NCBI GenBank assembly: GCA_051653685.1 | Contig: JBOFWQ010000010.1 | Coordinates: 1-48,409 of the forward strand | Length of the DNA: 48,409 nucleotides | Source of the DNA: Faucicola sp937889485 | GTDB taxonomy: Bacteria; Pseudomonadota; Gammaproteobacteria; Pseudomonadales; Moraxellaceae | Reading direction: 5' to 3' | Shown here: positions 17,401 to 26,921 of the stretch, one piece after another | How positions within the stretch are numbered: the first letter of the stretch is position 1 | How the letters are laid out: every line of letters starts with the position of its first letter | Notes under the pieces: generated by a model | What the model saw: the letters and a program-made list of their open reading frames with translations, nothing else | Told to the model about the DNA's origin: nothing | Databases searched by the model: none | Translations under genes and position numbers: made by a program

Positions 17401-18702
17401 CTATTTAATCCACTCAAGCCAGCCATCAATGATGGCATTGGCAGGGTTGACATTGCTTTGTTCATGCAGCCACACGGAGGTCTGGCGCAAGTCTCTGAGC
17501 TGTTCATTGTAGTTTTTTACTTTTAGCGTTTGTTGTACCACACGGCAAATATTGTCTGGGTTGGCATCTTCTTGTAGCAACTCTGGCACAATTTCTCGTC
17601 CCGCCAAAATATTGGGCAGCGCCACATACGGCACTTTAACCATTTTTTTAGCCAACCAAAAAGTGGCTTTATTGAGGGAGTACACCACGACCATCGGCTT
17701 GTTCAGTAGCATGGCTTCTAAGGTTGCCGTCCCTGAGGCAAGCAGCACCAAGTCAGAAATTGCCATGACTTGTTGGCTAAAATTTGCCACCGCTTCATCG
17801 CAGCCAACCGTGACGCGCTGCTGCAGCTCGGCTGGCTGTGCCTCTAGATACTGTGCCACAATGTTCAAGTGGTTTTGATTCACAGTTGGGATGATAAAAC
17901 AGAGCTTGCTATCCATAATTAGCAGCTTTTTGATAGACTGTAACATTTTTGGCAAAATTGCGTCAATTTCACCGCGCCTTGAACCGGGCATCACCGCGAT
18001 TAAATGGCTCATTTGTGCATCGCCAAGCTTAACAAAAAACTGATGAAATGCAGGGTTTTGCCATATCACCTCACGGCGCAGCGCCAACATTGGTGTGGTC
18101 ATTAACGCGGGGTCAATGGTCTTTTGTAAAGAATGCCCCACACACACGGCAGGGTGCCCATGTTTTTGGTACACAGGCAGCTCAAAGGGAAAAAGACACA
18201 GCACCAAATGCGTCGACTTTTTGATGTTATGAATACGGTTTTCACGCCATGCCCAAATCGATGGGCTCACATATTGTACGCAATAAACTCCCTCAAACTT
18301 AAGCCGCGCTCCCAAGCGCAGGTTGAAATCGGGCGCATCAATGCCCACAAACATATCAATTTTGGCGGCATCGAACGCAGTTAAAATCTCATCGCGCGCC
18401 CGAAACAAGCTGGGTAGATGCTTGACTACCTCCACCAAACCCATAACCGAAAGCCGCGACATGTCAATCACGGAAGACAATCCTGCCGCTTGCATTTGCG
18501 CGCCGCCAACACCCACCCAAATAATATCATCGCGTAGATTATTCATCTGGCGCATCAAATCTGCCCCCAACGCATCACCTGACACCTCGCCTGCTACAAT
18601 CCCAATCGTAAGTGGGCGATAGCGCGGCGGCTGGCTGGTGGGTGCCTGTGCAGCGGATAGATTGGGGTTAGCATTGTCTAAAGTTGGCTTGGTCACGGTC
18701 AT
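17401..18702 (-). CDS. lpxB: Lipid-A-disaccharide synthase
   Basis: Peripheral membrane glycosyltransferase (GT19) that condenses UDP-diacyl-GlcN with lipid X in lipid A synthesis. The 433 residues are longer than the usual 380-390. About 30 extra polar, Pro/Ala-rich residues lie before TIGIVAGEVSGDALGADLM, and there is an insert around VIWQNPAFHQFF. Other marks: FVGIDAPDFNLRLG, YVSPSIWAWRENRI, MPGSRRGEID, and LASGTATLEAMLLNKPMVVVY. An internal start closer to the GEVSGD motif is possible. lpxA, lpxD and fabZ are not nearby. Confidence 0.95.
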   Translation of the reverse strand: MTVTKPTLDNANPNLSAAQAPTSQPPRYRPLTIGIVAGEVSGDALGADLMRQMNNLRDDIIWVGVGGAQMQAAGLSSVIDMSRLSVMGLVEVVKHLPSLFRARDEILTAFDAAKIDMFVGIDAPDFNLRLGARLKFEGVYCVQYVSPSIWAWRENRIHNIKKSTHLVLCLFPFELPVYQKHGHPAVCVGHSLQKTIDPALMTTPMLALRREVIWQNPAFHQFFVKLGDAQMSHLIAVMPGSRRGEIDAILPKMLQSIKKLLIMDSKLCFIIPTVNQNHLNIVAQYLEAQPAELQQRVTVGCDEAVANFSQQVMAISDLVLLASGTATLEAMLLNKPMVVVYSLNKATFWLAKKMVKVPYVALPNILAGREIVPELLQEDANPDNICRVVQQTLKVKNYNEQLRDLRQTSVWLHEQSNVNPANAIIDGWLEWIK

Positions 18703-19049
18703 CTCTATCTCAAGGTCAAAATATCGTAAGCATTTATGATTATTATTTGCCTACCTAAGGGTTGCTGGTGGCATTTTTTTTCAGCATAAGACTTGGTAAA
18801 GTAACATACCATGCACGTGCTTTATTTGCCAGTTTGTCATACAAAAAGCTTGAAATCAGACATTATTTTTTCACGTTCACCAAAAATTGTCTGGTCATAG
18901 GGTACCTAAAATACAAAATAGGGGGAAAATTATATTTATCATTGGTAAAACTAAAAGTTCGTTGTCAATCGCCAATCAGCAGATGACATCTGTATTTTTT
19001 TAGTTTATAGTTTATGTTTATTTAAATTTAACATGATTATGTGAAGATT
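18703..19049. other. Divergent intergenic region, lpxB/aroG
   Basis: This 347-base AT-rich gap has no convincing gene. It holds a short hairpin CAGAT-GAC-ATCTG (18980-18992) followed by A and seven T, some 50 bases before the aroG start. An open frame from a TTG at 18762 ends inside that hairpin but has no good start. Confidence 0.5.
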
Positions 19050-20147
19050 ATGACCACCTTTGCCCAAACAGACATTGCAGATGTAGACAACGTGAACTTA
19101 GCCGCGATTTTGCCTTTAATCACCCCTGCAGAACTAAAAACAGCCTTACCCCTTAGCCAAAAAGCCATTGAAACAGTCACCCAAGGTCGCCAAACTGTCA
19201 AAAATATTCTTGACGGTAAAGACAAACGCTTGTTGATGGTCATCGGGCCTTGCTCAATCCATGACATCAAGGCAGCGCATGAATATGCCGACAAATTAGC
19301 CGTCTTAGCAAAGGAATTAGAAGATACTATCTATATCGTGATGCGCGTTTATTTTGAAAAACCCCGTACCACCGTGGGCTGGAAAGGGCTTATCAATGAT
19401 CCTGATATGAATGATAGCTTTGACATCAACAAAGGCTTACATGTGGCGCGTCAATTGTTATTAGACCTTAACGAAAAAGGCTTGCCCTGTGCTACTGAAG
19501 CACTTGACCCCAATACTCCCCAATATATTCAAGATTTGATTAGCTGGTCAGCAATTGGCGCACGTACCACCGAGAGCCAAACTCACCGTGAGATGTCCTC
19601 TGGACTTTCTTGCCCTGTTGGCTTTAAAAATGGTACGGATGGCGGCATGACGGTGGCAGTCAACGCCATGCAAGCGGTAAAATTTGGGCATAGCTTTTTG
19701 GGATTGGCAGCTGATGGTAAAGTCTCTATCATCAAATCGAAAGGCAACGCCTATGGTCACGTAGTGTTACGCGGCGGCAATGGTAAACCCAACTACGATG
19801 CCACAGCGGTTGCCCAAGCTGAAAATGAACTGGCGAAAGGCAAAGTATCGGGCAAAATTATGGTAGATTCTAGCCATGCCAATTCCAATAAAGACGCTTA
19901 TTTACAGCCGATGGTCATCCAAAATATTGCCCAACAAATCAAAAACGGCAATCGCTCAATTATTGGCATGATGGTAGAAAGCCACCTCAAAGGCGGACGC
20001 CAAGACTTGACCGCTGACTTATCAAAACTAGAGTATGGCAAATCAATCACCGATGCTTGCCTAGACTGGGACGCCACCGTCACCGCGCTTCACGAGCTAC
20101 GCGACACCATAAAAGATGTTTTGCCAACCCGTGAACTCAATGATTGA
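19050..20147 (+). CDS. aroG: 3-deoxy-7-phosphoheptulonate (DAHP) synthase, class I
   Basis: First enzyme of the shikimate pathway: phosphoenolpyruvate plus erythrose-4-phosphate gives DAHP. The 365-residue protein has LMVIGPCSIHD (metal Cys), RVYFEKPRTTVGWKGLINDP, IGARTTESQTHREMSSGLSCPVGFKNGTDG and MVDSSHANSNKD. The type Iα architecture is like E. coli AroG/F/H. Which aromatic amino acid inhibits it cannot be read here, so the symbol is by family. A GTG at 19041 is in frame; I prefer the ATG at 19050, though its ribosome site is weak. Confidence 0.93.
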   Translation: MTTFAQTDIADVDNVNLAAILPLITPAELKTALPLSQKAIETVTQGRQTVKNILDGKDKRLLMVIGPCSIHDIKAAHEYADKLAVLAKELEDTIYIVMRVYFEKPRTTVGWKGLINDPDMNDSFDINKGLHVARQLLLDLNEKGLPCATEALDPNTPQYIQDLISWSAIGARTTESQTHREMSSGLSCPVGFKNGTDGGMTVAVNAMQAVKFGHSFLGLAADGKVSIIKSKGNAYGHVVLRGGNGKPNYDATAVAQAENELAKGKVSGKIMVDSSHANSNKDAYLQPMVIQNIAQQIKNGNRSIIGMMVESHLKGGRQDLTADLSKLEYGKSITDACLDWDATVTALHELRDTIKDVLPTRELND

Positions 20148-20199
20148 TGATCAATTATCAGTGATTATTAAATGATAATTATTAAGTGATTTTACCTGC

Positions 20200-20234
20200 A
20201 AAAAGCCGCTATCATGAGTTATAGCGGCTTTTTT
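20200..20234 (+). terminator. Terminator downstream of aroG
   Basis: AAAAGCCGCTAT and ATAGCGGCTTTT pair around an 8-base loop and run into T residues. It is about 50 bases past the aroG stop. Confidence 0.93.
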
Positions 20235-20316
20235 AATGGCGTTTTTTAATTGTTGGTTTTTGCGGGTATTTTTTTGTGATCCGTTATCAAAAAACCATGC
20301 TATTTAAAACTTGTTA

Positions 20317-20565
20317 CTAATAATGTGGCGGTCGATCATGTAGCAAGTCAAACGGCTGAATTTGACTACCCTGCGTTTGGCTTTCTAATTTTTGATAAAT
20401 AAGCTGTAATTGTCGCTGCTGATCAGCAATCAGTTGACTTTGTTGCGTAATTACCCCATTGAGCGTATCAATGGTATCTTCCATAAACGCAAACTGCGTT
20501 TGCAGTGCTGCCATGTCTTCGTTCAATTGGGTGGTAATGGCTGCCCAGTCATTGTTGTTTATCAT
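20317..20565 (-). CDS. slyX: SlyX family protein
   Basis: Small coiled-coil protein of unknown function. The 82 residues show heptad-rich QTQFAFMEDTIDTLNGVITQQSQLIADQQRQLQLIYQKL (about 21-60) and end in DRPPHY, the typical SlyX tail. AAGGGGGA precedes the ATG. It is divergent from uup and convergent with aroG. Confidence 0.92.
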   Translation of the reverse strand: MINNNDWAAITTQLNEDMAALQTQFAFMEDTIDTLNGVITQQSQLIADQQRQLQLIYQKLESQTQGSQIQPFDLLHDRPPHY

Positions 20566-20607
20566 ATCTTTCCCCCTTGTTTTGTCGCCATGCGCGCCAG
20601 CAAATTC

Positions 20608-20616
20608 TGCTACAAT
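20608..20616 (+). promoter_or_regulatory. Extended -10 (TGCTACAAT) for uup
   Basis: TGC followed by TACAAT lies about 50 bases before the uup start; no clear -35. It matches the extended -10 type seen at several other genes here. Confidence 0.45.
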
Positions 20617-20666
20617 AACGCCATTTTGTTATTATACAAACATTTACTAACCCTGTTGAGAACTTT

Positions 20667-22622
20667 ATGGCGTTAATTCATTTACGAGATATTCATTTGG
20701 CATTTGGTATTGCCCCTATTTTAGACGGCATCGACTTTAACATCGAACAAGGCGAGCGCGTTTGTTTGATTGGGCGTAATGGTGAAGGCAAATCCACCTT
20801 ATTTAAAGTCATTAGCGGACAAATCAAGCCTGACAGCGGCGACTATAGCGTCAATAGCAGCATCAAAATTGCGATGCTAGAACAAGATATCCCCGAAACG
20901 GCGGGCAAAGTGGCAGATATTGTGATGGCAGGCGCAGGCGATGTCGCACAATGGCTCAAGGAATATGACATAGCCAGTATGTCATGTGCCGATGGCGATA
21001 TGACCGCCTGTGAGCGGATGTCAGATTTACAACATCAAATCGATGACAAACACGGTTGGGACTTAAGCCGCGAAGTACAAACTATGCTATCAATGATGAA
21101 CCTAGATGGCGAGGCAGATATCAGCGAGCTATCGGGCGGACGTAAACGCCGTGTATTACTGGCGCGCGCACTGATTAACAAGCCTGACGTACTATTACTT
21201 GATGAACCAACCAACCATCTAGATGTTGAAAGCATCGAATGGCTTGAGCAGTTTTTGTTAAACTCTCAAAGTCTAACACTGCTATTTATCTCGCACGACC
21301 GTTCATTTATAGACAAAATTGCCACCCGTATTGTTGAGCTTGACCGTGGTATTTTGCGTAGCTATGACGTCACCCAAGATAGCTTATCCAAAAACATGCG
21401 CGGCTATGCCCGCTACCAAGAACTCAAAGAACAGCAATTGATTGCCGAAGAAAAAGCCAATGCCAACTTTGACAAAAAACTGGCTGAAGAAGAAGTGTGG
21501 ATTCGCCAAGGCATCAAAGCACGCCGCACCCGTAATGAAGGTCGAGTCCGCGCCCTCAAAGCGCTGCGAGAAGAACGCCAAGACCGCCGTGAACAAGTAG
21601 GACAGGTCAACATCAGCATGAATGATGGTGACAATAGCGGTAAATTGGTTTGTAATGTCAAACACCTTAACCTTGCTTACCCTGCCGCCCACCATGGCAA
21701 ATTCTTGGTCAAAGATTTTAACACCACCATTATTCGTGGCGACCGCATTGGCATCATCGGCAAAAATGGCGTGGGCAAATCCACTTTGATTCATGCCATA
21801 TTAGGTCTAGATCAGCCCGACATCCAAAAAAGCGGCAGCGTCAAACTTGGCACCAATTTACAAATCGCTTTTCTTGACCAACTACGTGACCAGCTTGACC
21901 TTGAAGCCAGCGTGGTACAAAACGTCGCCGAAGGCTCCGACTATGTGGAAGTGGCTGGCAAGAAAAAACACATCATCGGCTACCTACAAGACTTCTTATT
22001 TGCGCCCGAACGCGCCAGAACCCCCGTCAAAGCGCTATCAGGTGGCGAGCGTAACCGTGTGCTACTTGCCAAGCAGTTGTTAAAACCTGCCAATGTACTG
22101 GTACTCGACGAACCCACCAATGACCTTGACATGGCAACCCTTGAGCTACTTGAAGAAGCCGTGGATAGCTTTAACGGCACGATTTTACTAATCAGCCATG
22201 ACCGTACCTTTATGGATAACGTGGTCACCTCAACGTGGGTCTTTGACACCGATAACGAAGGTAATGGGATTGTCAAAGAATATGTGGGTGGTTATCAAGA
22301 CTATCTACAGCAAAAGGCGCGTGAAACTGCCAGCCTAAAAGCAGAAAAAACCGACAAACCAAAACCACAGCCCCAAACTACCGCCCCGACCGCCAGCGCA
22401 CAAAAGAAAAAACTCAGCTATAAAGAACAGCGCGAACTTGACAGCCTACCCCAAGAAATAGCTGACCTCGAAGCCGAACAAGCGGCGCTGCAAGACAAAT
22501 TAGCCGATGGCTCTTGGTTTGTCAGTGACCTTGCCGCCGCTACCTTAGCCACTGAGCGTTTAGATGCAATAGACAACTTGTTACTTGAAAAACTAGAGCG
22601 TTGGTCTGCCCTTGAGGGTTAA
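20667..22622 (+). CDS. uup: ABC-F ATPase Uup
   Basis: Cytosolic ABC-F protein with two ATPase domains and no membrane segments. Uup binds ribosomes and affects precise transposon excision in E. coli. The 651 residues have Walker A GRNGEGKS and GKNGVGKS, signature motifs ELSGGRKRR and ALSGGERNR, and Walker B VLLLDEPTNHLD and VLVLDEPTNDLD. A Lys/Pro/Thr-rich linker follows (about 555-585), then a C-terminal coiled coil (KEQRELDSLPQEIADLEAEQ), which marks Uup among ABC-F proteins. Confidence 0.95.
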   Translation: MALIHLRDIHLAFGIAPILDGIDFNIEQGERVCLIGRNGEGKSTLFKVISGQIKPDSGDYSVNSSIKIAMLEQDIPETAGKVADIVMAGAGDVAQWLKEYDIASMSCADGDMTACERMSDLQHQIDDKHGWDLSREVQTMLSMMNLDGEADISELSGGRKRRVLLARALINKPDVLLLDEPTNHLDVESIEWLEQFLLNSQSLTLLFISHDRSFIDKIATRIVELDRGILRSYDVTQDSLSKNMRGYARYQELKEQQLIAEEKANANFDKKLAEEEVWIRQGIKARRTRNEGRVRALKALREERQDRREQVGQVNISMNDGDNSGKLVCNVKHLNLAYPAAHHGKFLVKDFNTTIIRGDRIGIIGKNGVGKSTLIHAILGLDQPDIQKSGSVKLGTNLQIAFLDQLRDQLDLEASVVQNVAEGSDYVEVAGKKKHIIGYLQDFLFAPERARTPVKALSGGERNRVLLAKQLLKPANVLVLDEPTNDLDMATLELLEEAVDSFNGTILLISHDRTFMDNVVTSTWVFDTDNEGNGIVKEYVGGYQDYLQQKARETASLKAEKTDKPKPQPQTTAPTASAQKKKLSYKEQRELDSLPQEIADLEAEQAALQDKLADGSWFVSDLAAATLATERLDAIDNLLLEKLERWSALEG

Positions 22623-22711
22623 TTGTTAGCGGTTAACTGTTTAGTGATTACTTGTTTAACCATTTTTTTGGAGTCAGCTTTAGTTTTCATAAGGTTATCA
22701 GTCACCACGCC

Positions 22712-22748
22712 AGTCCCTTACCATTACAAAAGGTAAGGGACTATCTTT
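22712..22748 (+). terminator. Hairpin terminator downstream of uup
   Basis: AGTCCCTTACC and GGTAAGGGACT form an 11-bp stem with a 9-base loop, followed by the imperfect T-run ATCTTTT. It lies about 90 bases after the uup stop. Confidence 0.75.
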
Positions 22749-22920
22749 TGTTGCCATAAAAAATAAACAAAGGTTGTTTTTACCGCCTATTAAAAAAATC
22801 GCTTATCAAAAAACCGTCCAATTACATTTTAAAAAAACTTAATTATAATTACTTTAAAACAAAAATAACTTGAAAATCATCTCAAAAACCTTATCTTATA
22901 ACGTAGAAAAGGAGAGAACC

Positions 22921-23910
22921 ATGACCACAAACTCTGTATTACAGCCTAACACAGCGCCGCATTTGACATACCGTCACGTGGAAGCCATACACCACGCCCC
23001 ACAACCGCATTGGGTAGGTGATGGTTTTTTTGTCCATTCCATGTTTAATCACATGGTGGCAGACAAGCGTACTGACCCATTTTTATTATTAGATTACGCC
23101 CCTATTCGTCATTTTTCTGCCAATACCAGTGCGCCGCGTGGCGTGGGACAACATCCACATAAAGGCTTTGAAACGGTCACGATCGCCTATGCAGGTGAAG
23201 TGGCACATCGGGATTCTAGCGGTGGCGGCGGTATTATCAAAACAGGCGATGTCCAGTGGATGACCGCAGGTTGTGGGGTGATTCATGAAGAATTTCATTC
23301 CCCTAAATTTAGTCAAACGGGCGGCGACTTTAGTATGGTGCAATTATGGGTCAATTTGCCTGCCCAGCATAAAAACACAGCGCCCAAATACCAGCATTTA
23401 TCCCACCAAACCATGCCTATGATTGCATTACACGATGACTCGGGGCTACATGCAGGTACCCTAAAAGTAGTGGCAGGCGAGCTGCCCACAATGAACGATA
23501 CAGCTCAGGATAAAGCCGCGGATTTTTTGGCGGGCGCTGCGCAAACGTTTACCCCAATTAACCTTTGGGATATTGATATTGAGGCAGAACGCACCATTGA
23601 GCTTGACATTGCGCGCACCCATAATTTATTACTATTGGTGATGGAAGGTGGCATTACTCTCAATGCCGATCATCAACATCAAGCGTTTGCCCACCAGCTC
23701 GTGACTTTTATGCCAGAGTCTAAGGCGGCGGGTTGTGATCGGCTGCGCCTAAGTGCCAACGCAGTGGGAGCAAAAGTCTTGTTGATGAGTGGTGAGCCTA
23801 TCAACGAACCTGTGGTGGGTTATGGACCATTTGTCATGAATAGTCAAGCAGAAATTCGCCAAGCGATCTTGGACTTTAATGATGGTAAGTTTGGTAGTCT
23901 CGATGCTTAA
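22921..23910 (+). CDS. Pirin family protein
   Basis: Bicupin of the pirin family; some members are quercetin dioxygenases, others bind regulators. The 329 residues include DPFLLLDYAPIRHF, HPHKGFETVTIAYAGEVAHRDS (metal-binding His residues), KTGDVQWMTAGCGVIHEEF and VQLWVNLPAQHK. I use the ATG at 22921, which has AGGAGAG nine bases upstream; an upstream TTG at 22870 lacks a ribosome site. A terminator follows, so it is monocistronic. The substrate is unknown. Confidence 0.92.
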   Translation: MTTNSVLQPNTAPHLTYRHVEAIHHAPQPHWVGDGFFVHSMFNHMVADKRTDPFLLLDYAPIRHFSANTSAPRGVGQHPHKGFETVTIAYAGEVAHRDSSGGGGIIKTGDVQWMTAGCGVIHEEFHSPKFSQTGGDFSMVQLWVNLPAQHKNTAPKYQHLSHQTMPMIALHDDSGLHAGTLKVVAGELPTMNDTAQDKAADFLAGAAQTFTPINLWDIDIEAERTIELDIARTHNLLLLVMEGGITLNADHQHQAFAHQLVTFMPESKAAGCDRLRLSANAVGAKVLLMSGEPINEPVVGYGPFVMNSQAEIRQAILDFNDGKFGSLDA

Positions 23911-23932
23911 TGATCATAAGCGCCCAATGGGT

Positions 23933-23964
23933 AAAAAAGCGATAGTTTTAATTATCGCTTTTTT
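23933..23964. terminator. Bidirectional terminator between pirin gene and ppnP
   Basis: AAAAAAGCGATA and TATCGCTTTTTT form a symmetrical hairpin after the pirin stop. It is 86 bases beyond the ppnP stop, so it may serve both. Confidence 0.85.
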
Positions 23965-24049
23965 AGAACCTATATTGATTTAAGTTCTACATTGCCAACA
24001 ACGTGCTGTTGTGAATACCGTTTTGAGTTTGGCTGACTAGAAGGCGGTC

Positions 24050-24337
24050 TTATTTGTCTTCATAAGTGCATAAATAAGCGGTTTCCACATCAATTTTGAC
24101 CTTAAATTTTTGGTTGGCATCAATGGTAAATTGCTCAAAGGGCTTAAAAGTTTGCCATTCAGTGGCATTGGGTAACAGCGCACTAATTGCACCGCTAATC
24201 ACCGTCATGGTTTCAAATTGGCTGGTACCAAATTCATATTCCCCAATTTTCATCACGCCCACGGTGGCAGGCAAGGTGGCGCTTTGAAAGCCAATAGACG
24301 CCACCGCGCCCTCAAAATATTGATTTACTGTTAACAT
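24050..24337 (-). CDS. ppnP: Pyrimidine/purine nucleoside phosphorylase (YaiE/DUF1255)
   Basis: Small single-cupin enzyme; the E. coli homologue phosphorolyses several nucleosides. The 95 residues align along the whole family: MLTVNQYFEGAVASIGF, SATLPATVGVMKIGEYEF, ETMTVISGAISALLPNATEW and AYLCTYEDK. The start is well placed after AAGGATAG. It shares its promoter region with the divergent MltB-type gene. Confidence 0.93.
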   Translation of the reverse strand: MLTVNQYFEGAVASIGFQSATLPATVGVMKIGEYEFGTSQFETMTVISGAISALLPNATEWQTFKPFEQFTIDANQKFKVKIDVETAYLCTYEDK

Positions 24338-24460
24338 TGTCTATCCTTGTTTAGACCCAAAACTTTATCTTAATCAATTTTGAAGATTTATCAATCAAAT
24401 TTTTATTATTTTGCCACAACTTTCACTTTCTTTGCACCTTCTTTATGTATTTTTGTATCG

Positions 24461-24524
24461 TGACCACTTTTTGACCATTATCCTTGGTCATAGTATGGTA
24501 TATTTTGGCGACGTTTGATGGTCA
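24461..24524. promoter_or_regulatory. Four TGACCA/TGGTCA hexamers around a promoter
   Basis: TGACCA at 24461 and 24472 and its complement TGGTCA at 24485 and 24519. The middle two form the palindrome TGACCA-N7-TGGTCA, which overlaps the -35 of the candidate promoter TTGACC (24471) - 17 - TATGGT (24494). It looks like an operator; no regulator is known. Confidence 0.45.
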
Positions 24525-24618
24525 GGGGTTATGACTCTTTGGCGGTTTATTATTTGTTTTTGTATTCTATGCGCTGATCTGTTTGGTGCTAAGTGCTGTA
24601 TGATGATTGAGGTGTTGT

Positions 24619-25923
24619 ATGTTTTTCAATAATTTTTCCTATAAACATTTATGTATCAAAAATTTATCGGTGAGTGTGACTGCAGCGTTATTGGCGGCAT
24701 GTTCTACTACCCCACCGCCAAGCGCACCTACGATGCCAAAACCTGTGGTGACGCCGCCTGTGCCTGCGCCTGTTGTGATCACGCCGCCGCCCATTGTCAA
24801 ACCACCTGTCACTAGCTATGACAGTTTTTTGAGTTGGAAATTAGACTTTACCGAACGTGCCGTGGCACGCGGTTTTCCACGAGCCGATGTGGCGCGCTTA
24901 CTTAGTAATGCCAGCTACAATGAGCAAGTGATTTCACTTGATAAAGGTCAGCCTGAATTTGCCAAGATGCCATGGGAATATATTGAAGGGGCGGTATCAA
25001 GCGGTCGGGTGAATGGCGGTCAACGCAATTTTGCTAGCCAAAGTACTTTACTTAGTCAAATAGAAGATCGCTATGGTGTCCCTGCGTCAATTGTTACGGC
25101 GATTTGGGGAATGGAATCTTCTTATGGTCAAGGCACGGGAAATTCGTCGTTGGTGAATAGCCTCGCCACACTTGCGTATGATGGACGGCGGCGCGGTTTT
25201 GCAGAAGAGCAACTACTGGCACTACTACAGTTATTAGAGCGCGGTGATATAGACTGGTCACAGCTCAAAGGATCTTGGGCAGGTGGCATGGGGCATACCC
25301 AATTTATTCCCAAAACCTGGCTAGATGAAGCAGTAGACGGCAATAACGATGGTCACCGCAATCCTTGGCATGTGGCTGATGCCTTGTCATCTACGGCAAG
25401 CTATTTAAGTAATGCAGGGTGGGAACGCGGTATGGCATCATTTTATGAGGTGCGCTTGCCAGCGGATTTTGATTATCGTCAAGTGTCCACCAAAAAGCGT
25501 ATTGCTGACTGGCAGCAGGTGGGTGTTCAGTTATTAACGGCTAATGCGCCAAGTCAAGCAGTCACTGAGTTATGGTTACCTGCAGGCAAAGAAGGCCCAG
25601 CAATTTTGCTCACCAAAAATTTTGATGCGATTAAGGTTTATAATAATTCTGCCAACTATGCAATGGGGGTTAGTTTGCTTGCCAAAGCCATTCTTGGTCA
25701 ATCTGGGCTACAGCAATCGTGGCCAAAATATGAGCAGCCGCTTTATACCTATCAAGTCAAAATACTGCAGCAGCAGTTAACGCGTATGGGCTATGATACC
25801 AAAGGCAGCGATGGTATTGCAGGTACCAACACCAAACTTGCTTTTCAGCGTTGGCAAGCGGATCATGGTCAAACCCCCGATGGCTTTATCACTCAGCGTT
25901 CGGCGCGCGCGCTCCTCAACTAA
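24619..25923 (+). CDS. MltB-type lytic murein transglycosylase lipoprotein
   Basis: Cleaves peptidoglycan glycan strands to 1,6-anhydro-MurNAc products; probably anchored in the outer membrane. The 434 residues begin with a signal peptide and the lipobox LLAAC (Cys about residue 28). A Pro-rich linker of about 35 residues follows. The SLT_2 catalytic domain has TAIWGMESSYGQG (catalytic Glu) and AGGMGHTQFIPKTWL. The C-terminal peptidoglycan-binding domain reads LQQQLTRMGYDTKGSDGIAGTNT. I use the ATG at 24619, which has GAGG six bases upstream, not the TTG at 24607. Its products feed the MurNAc salvage encoded at 2-4 kb. Confidence 0.92.
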   Translation: MFFNNFSYKHLCIKNLSVSVTAALLAACSTTPPPSAPTMPKPVVTPPVPAPVVITPPPIVKPPVTSYDSFLSWKLDFTERAVARGFPRADVARLLSNASYNEQVISLDKGQPEFAKMPWEYIEGAVSSGRVNGGQRNFASQSTLLSQIEDRYGVPASIVTAIWGMESSYGQGTGNSSLVNSLATLAYDGRRRGFAEEQLLALLQLLERGDIDWSQLKGSWAGGMGHTQFIPKTWLDEAVDGNNDGHRNPWHVADALSSTASYLSNAGWERGMASFYEVRLPADFDYRQVSTKKRIADWQQVGVQLLTANAPSQAVTELWLPAGKEGPAILLTKNFDAIKVYNNSANYAMGVSLLAKAILGQSGLQQSWPKYEQPLYTYQVKILQQQLTRMGYDTKGSDGIAGTNTKLAFQRWQADHGQTPDGFITQRSARALLN

Positions 25924-25985
25924 GCAGTTATACGCCACTAAAAGCCGTCTCTTAGCCATCAAAGTTATGGGGCGGTTATCCGCTA

Positions 25986-26921
25986 CTATTCATTATCCAT
26001 ACTAAATTCTTCGGCGTAGGTATTCCAGCCCAATTTGGTACGGCACGCCTCAAAAAAATCTACACCCAAAGGATGCAATAAGGTCAATTTATTAGGGTGT
26101 TTATGAATGACTAAGCGCTGATTTTGATTGAGGGGCACCGAGGGTTTGCCATCAGCACTTACCATAGGCTGGGTGCGATTGTCTTTGTGGATGCGAATTT
26201 TTATCTCGCTGTTGCCACTGACCACGATGGGTCGGCTCGATAATGTATGCGGATGCATAGGCACCAAGCAAATGGCGTCCATACTAGGGTGAATAATCGG
26301 ACCCCCGCCTGACAATGCGTATGCGGTAGAACCCGTTGGGGTGGCAGCTATTAAGCCATCACTGTGCTGGCGATAAACATTGAGCCCATCAATTTTTAGA
26401 TGAAAATCTAGCATGTGTACCGACTTGCCCGCATGCAGTACGATATCGTTGAGTGCCATGTCCTCATAAATCACATGCGCGCCTTGGCGAATCTCCATTT
26501 TCAATAAAAAGCGTTGGTCAAGCTCATAGCGTCCTGCCAAAATATGGCTTAAGGTGAGGTTGAGATCATCGGGATAAATATCGGTTAGAAACCCCAAGCG
26601 CCCGCGGTTGACGCCCACCACGGGTACATTGTATTTTGCCAGCACTTGTGCTGCGTGTAGCAGTGAGCCATCTCCTCCCACTACAATCACCAAGTCACAG
26701 GCACCGCCCAATAAGCTGCGCTCAATACTACGGATATTGCCTAATCGCGAAAAATCTAAGGCAGGTAACCGCGCCGTTTGGTGGTCAATGAGCATTGGCA
26801 GCCCCTGCGCATGAAAAAAATCGCAAATTTGATAGATGCTTTGAATGACACTTGGTTTATTGGCACGACCCATGATGCCGATACGCCCAAAGGCAGGATT
26901 GGGAATGAGGGTGGTCGTCAT
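25986..26921 (-). CDS. nadK: NAD kinase
   Basis: Phosphorylates NAD to NADP with ATP. The 311 residues contain the diagnostic VIVVGGDGSLLHAA, GVNRGRLGFLTD, AATPTGSTAYALSGGGPIIHP and ADGKPSVPL. The start at 26921 has no strong ribosome site, but the N-terminal RIGIMGRANKPSVI fits the family. It is convergent with the MltB-type gene and stands alone. Confidence 0.96.
   Translation of the reverse strand: MTTTLIPNPAFGRIGIMGRANKPSVIQSIYQICDFFHAQGLPMLIDHQTARLPALDFSRLGNIRSIERSLLGGACDLVIVVGGDGSLLHAAQVLAKYNVPVVGVNRGRLGFLTDIYPDDLNLTLSHILAGRYELDQRFLLKMEIRQGAHVIYEDMALNDIVLHAGKSVHMLDFHLKIDGLNVYRQHSDGLIAATPTGSTAYALSGGGPIIHPSMDAICLVPMHPHTLSSRPIVVSGNSEIKIRIHKDNRTQPMVSADGKPSVPLNQNQRLVIHKHPNKLTLLHPLGVDFFEACRTKLGWNTYAEEFSMDNE

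Noticed and set aside
18762..18986. 74-codon Phe/Tyr/Lys-rich frame before aroG, a possible leader peptide
   Set aside because: Only a TTG start without a ribosome site; Phe and Tyr richness is expected in translated AT-rich DNA; too long for a leader peptide.
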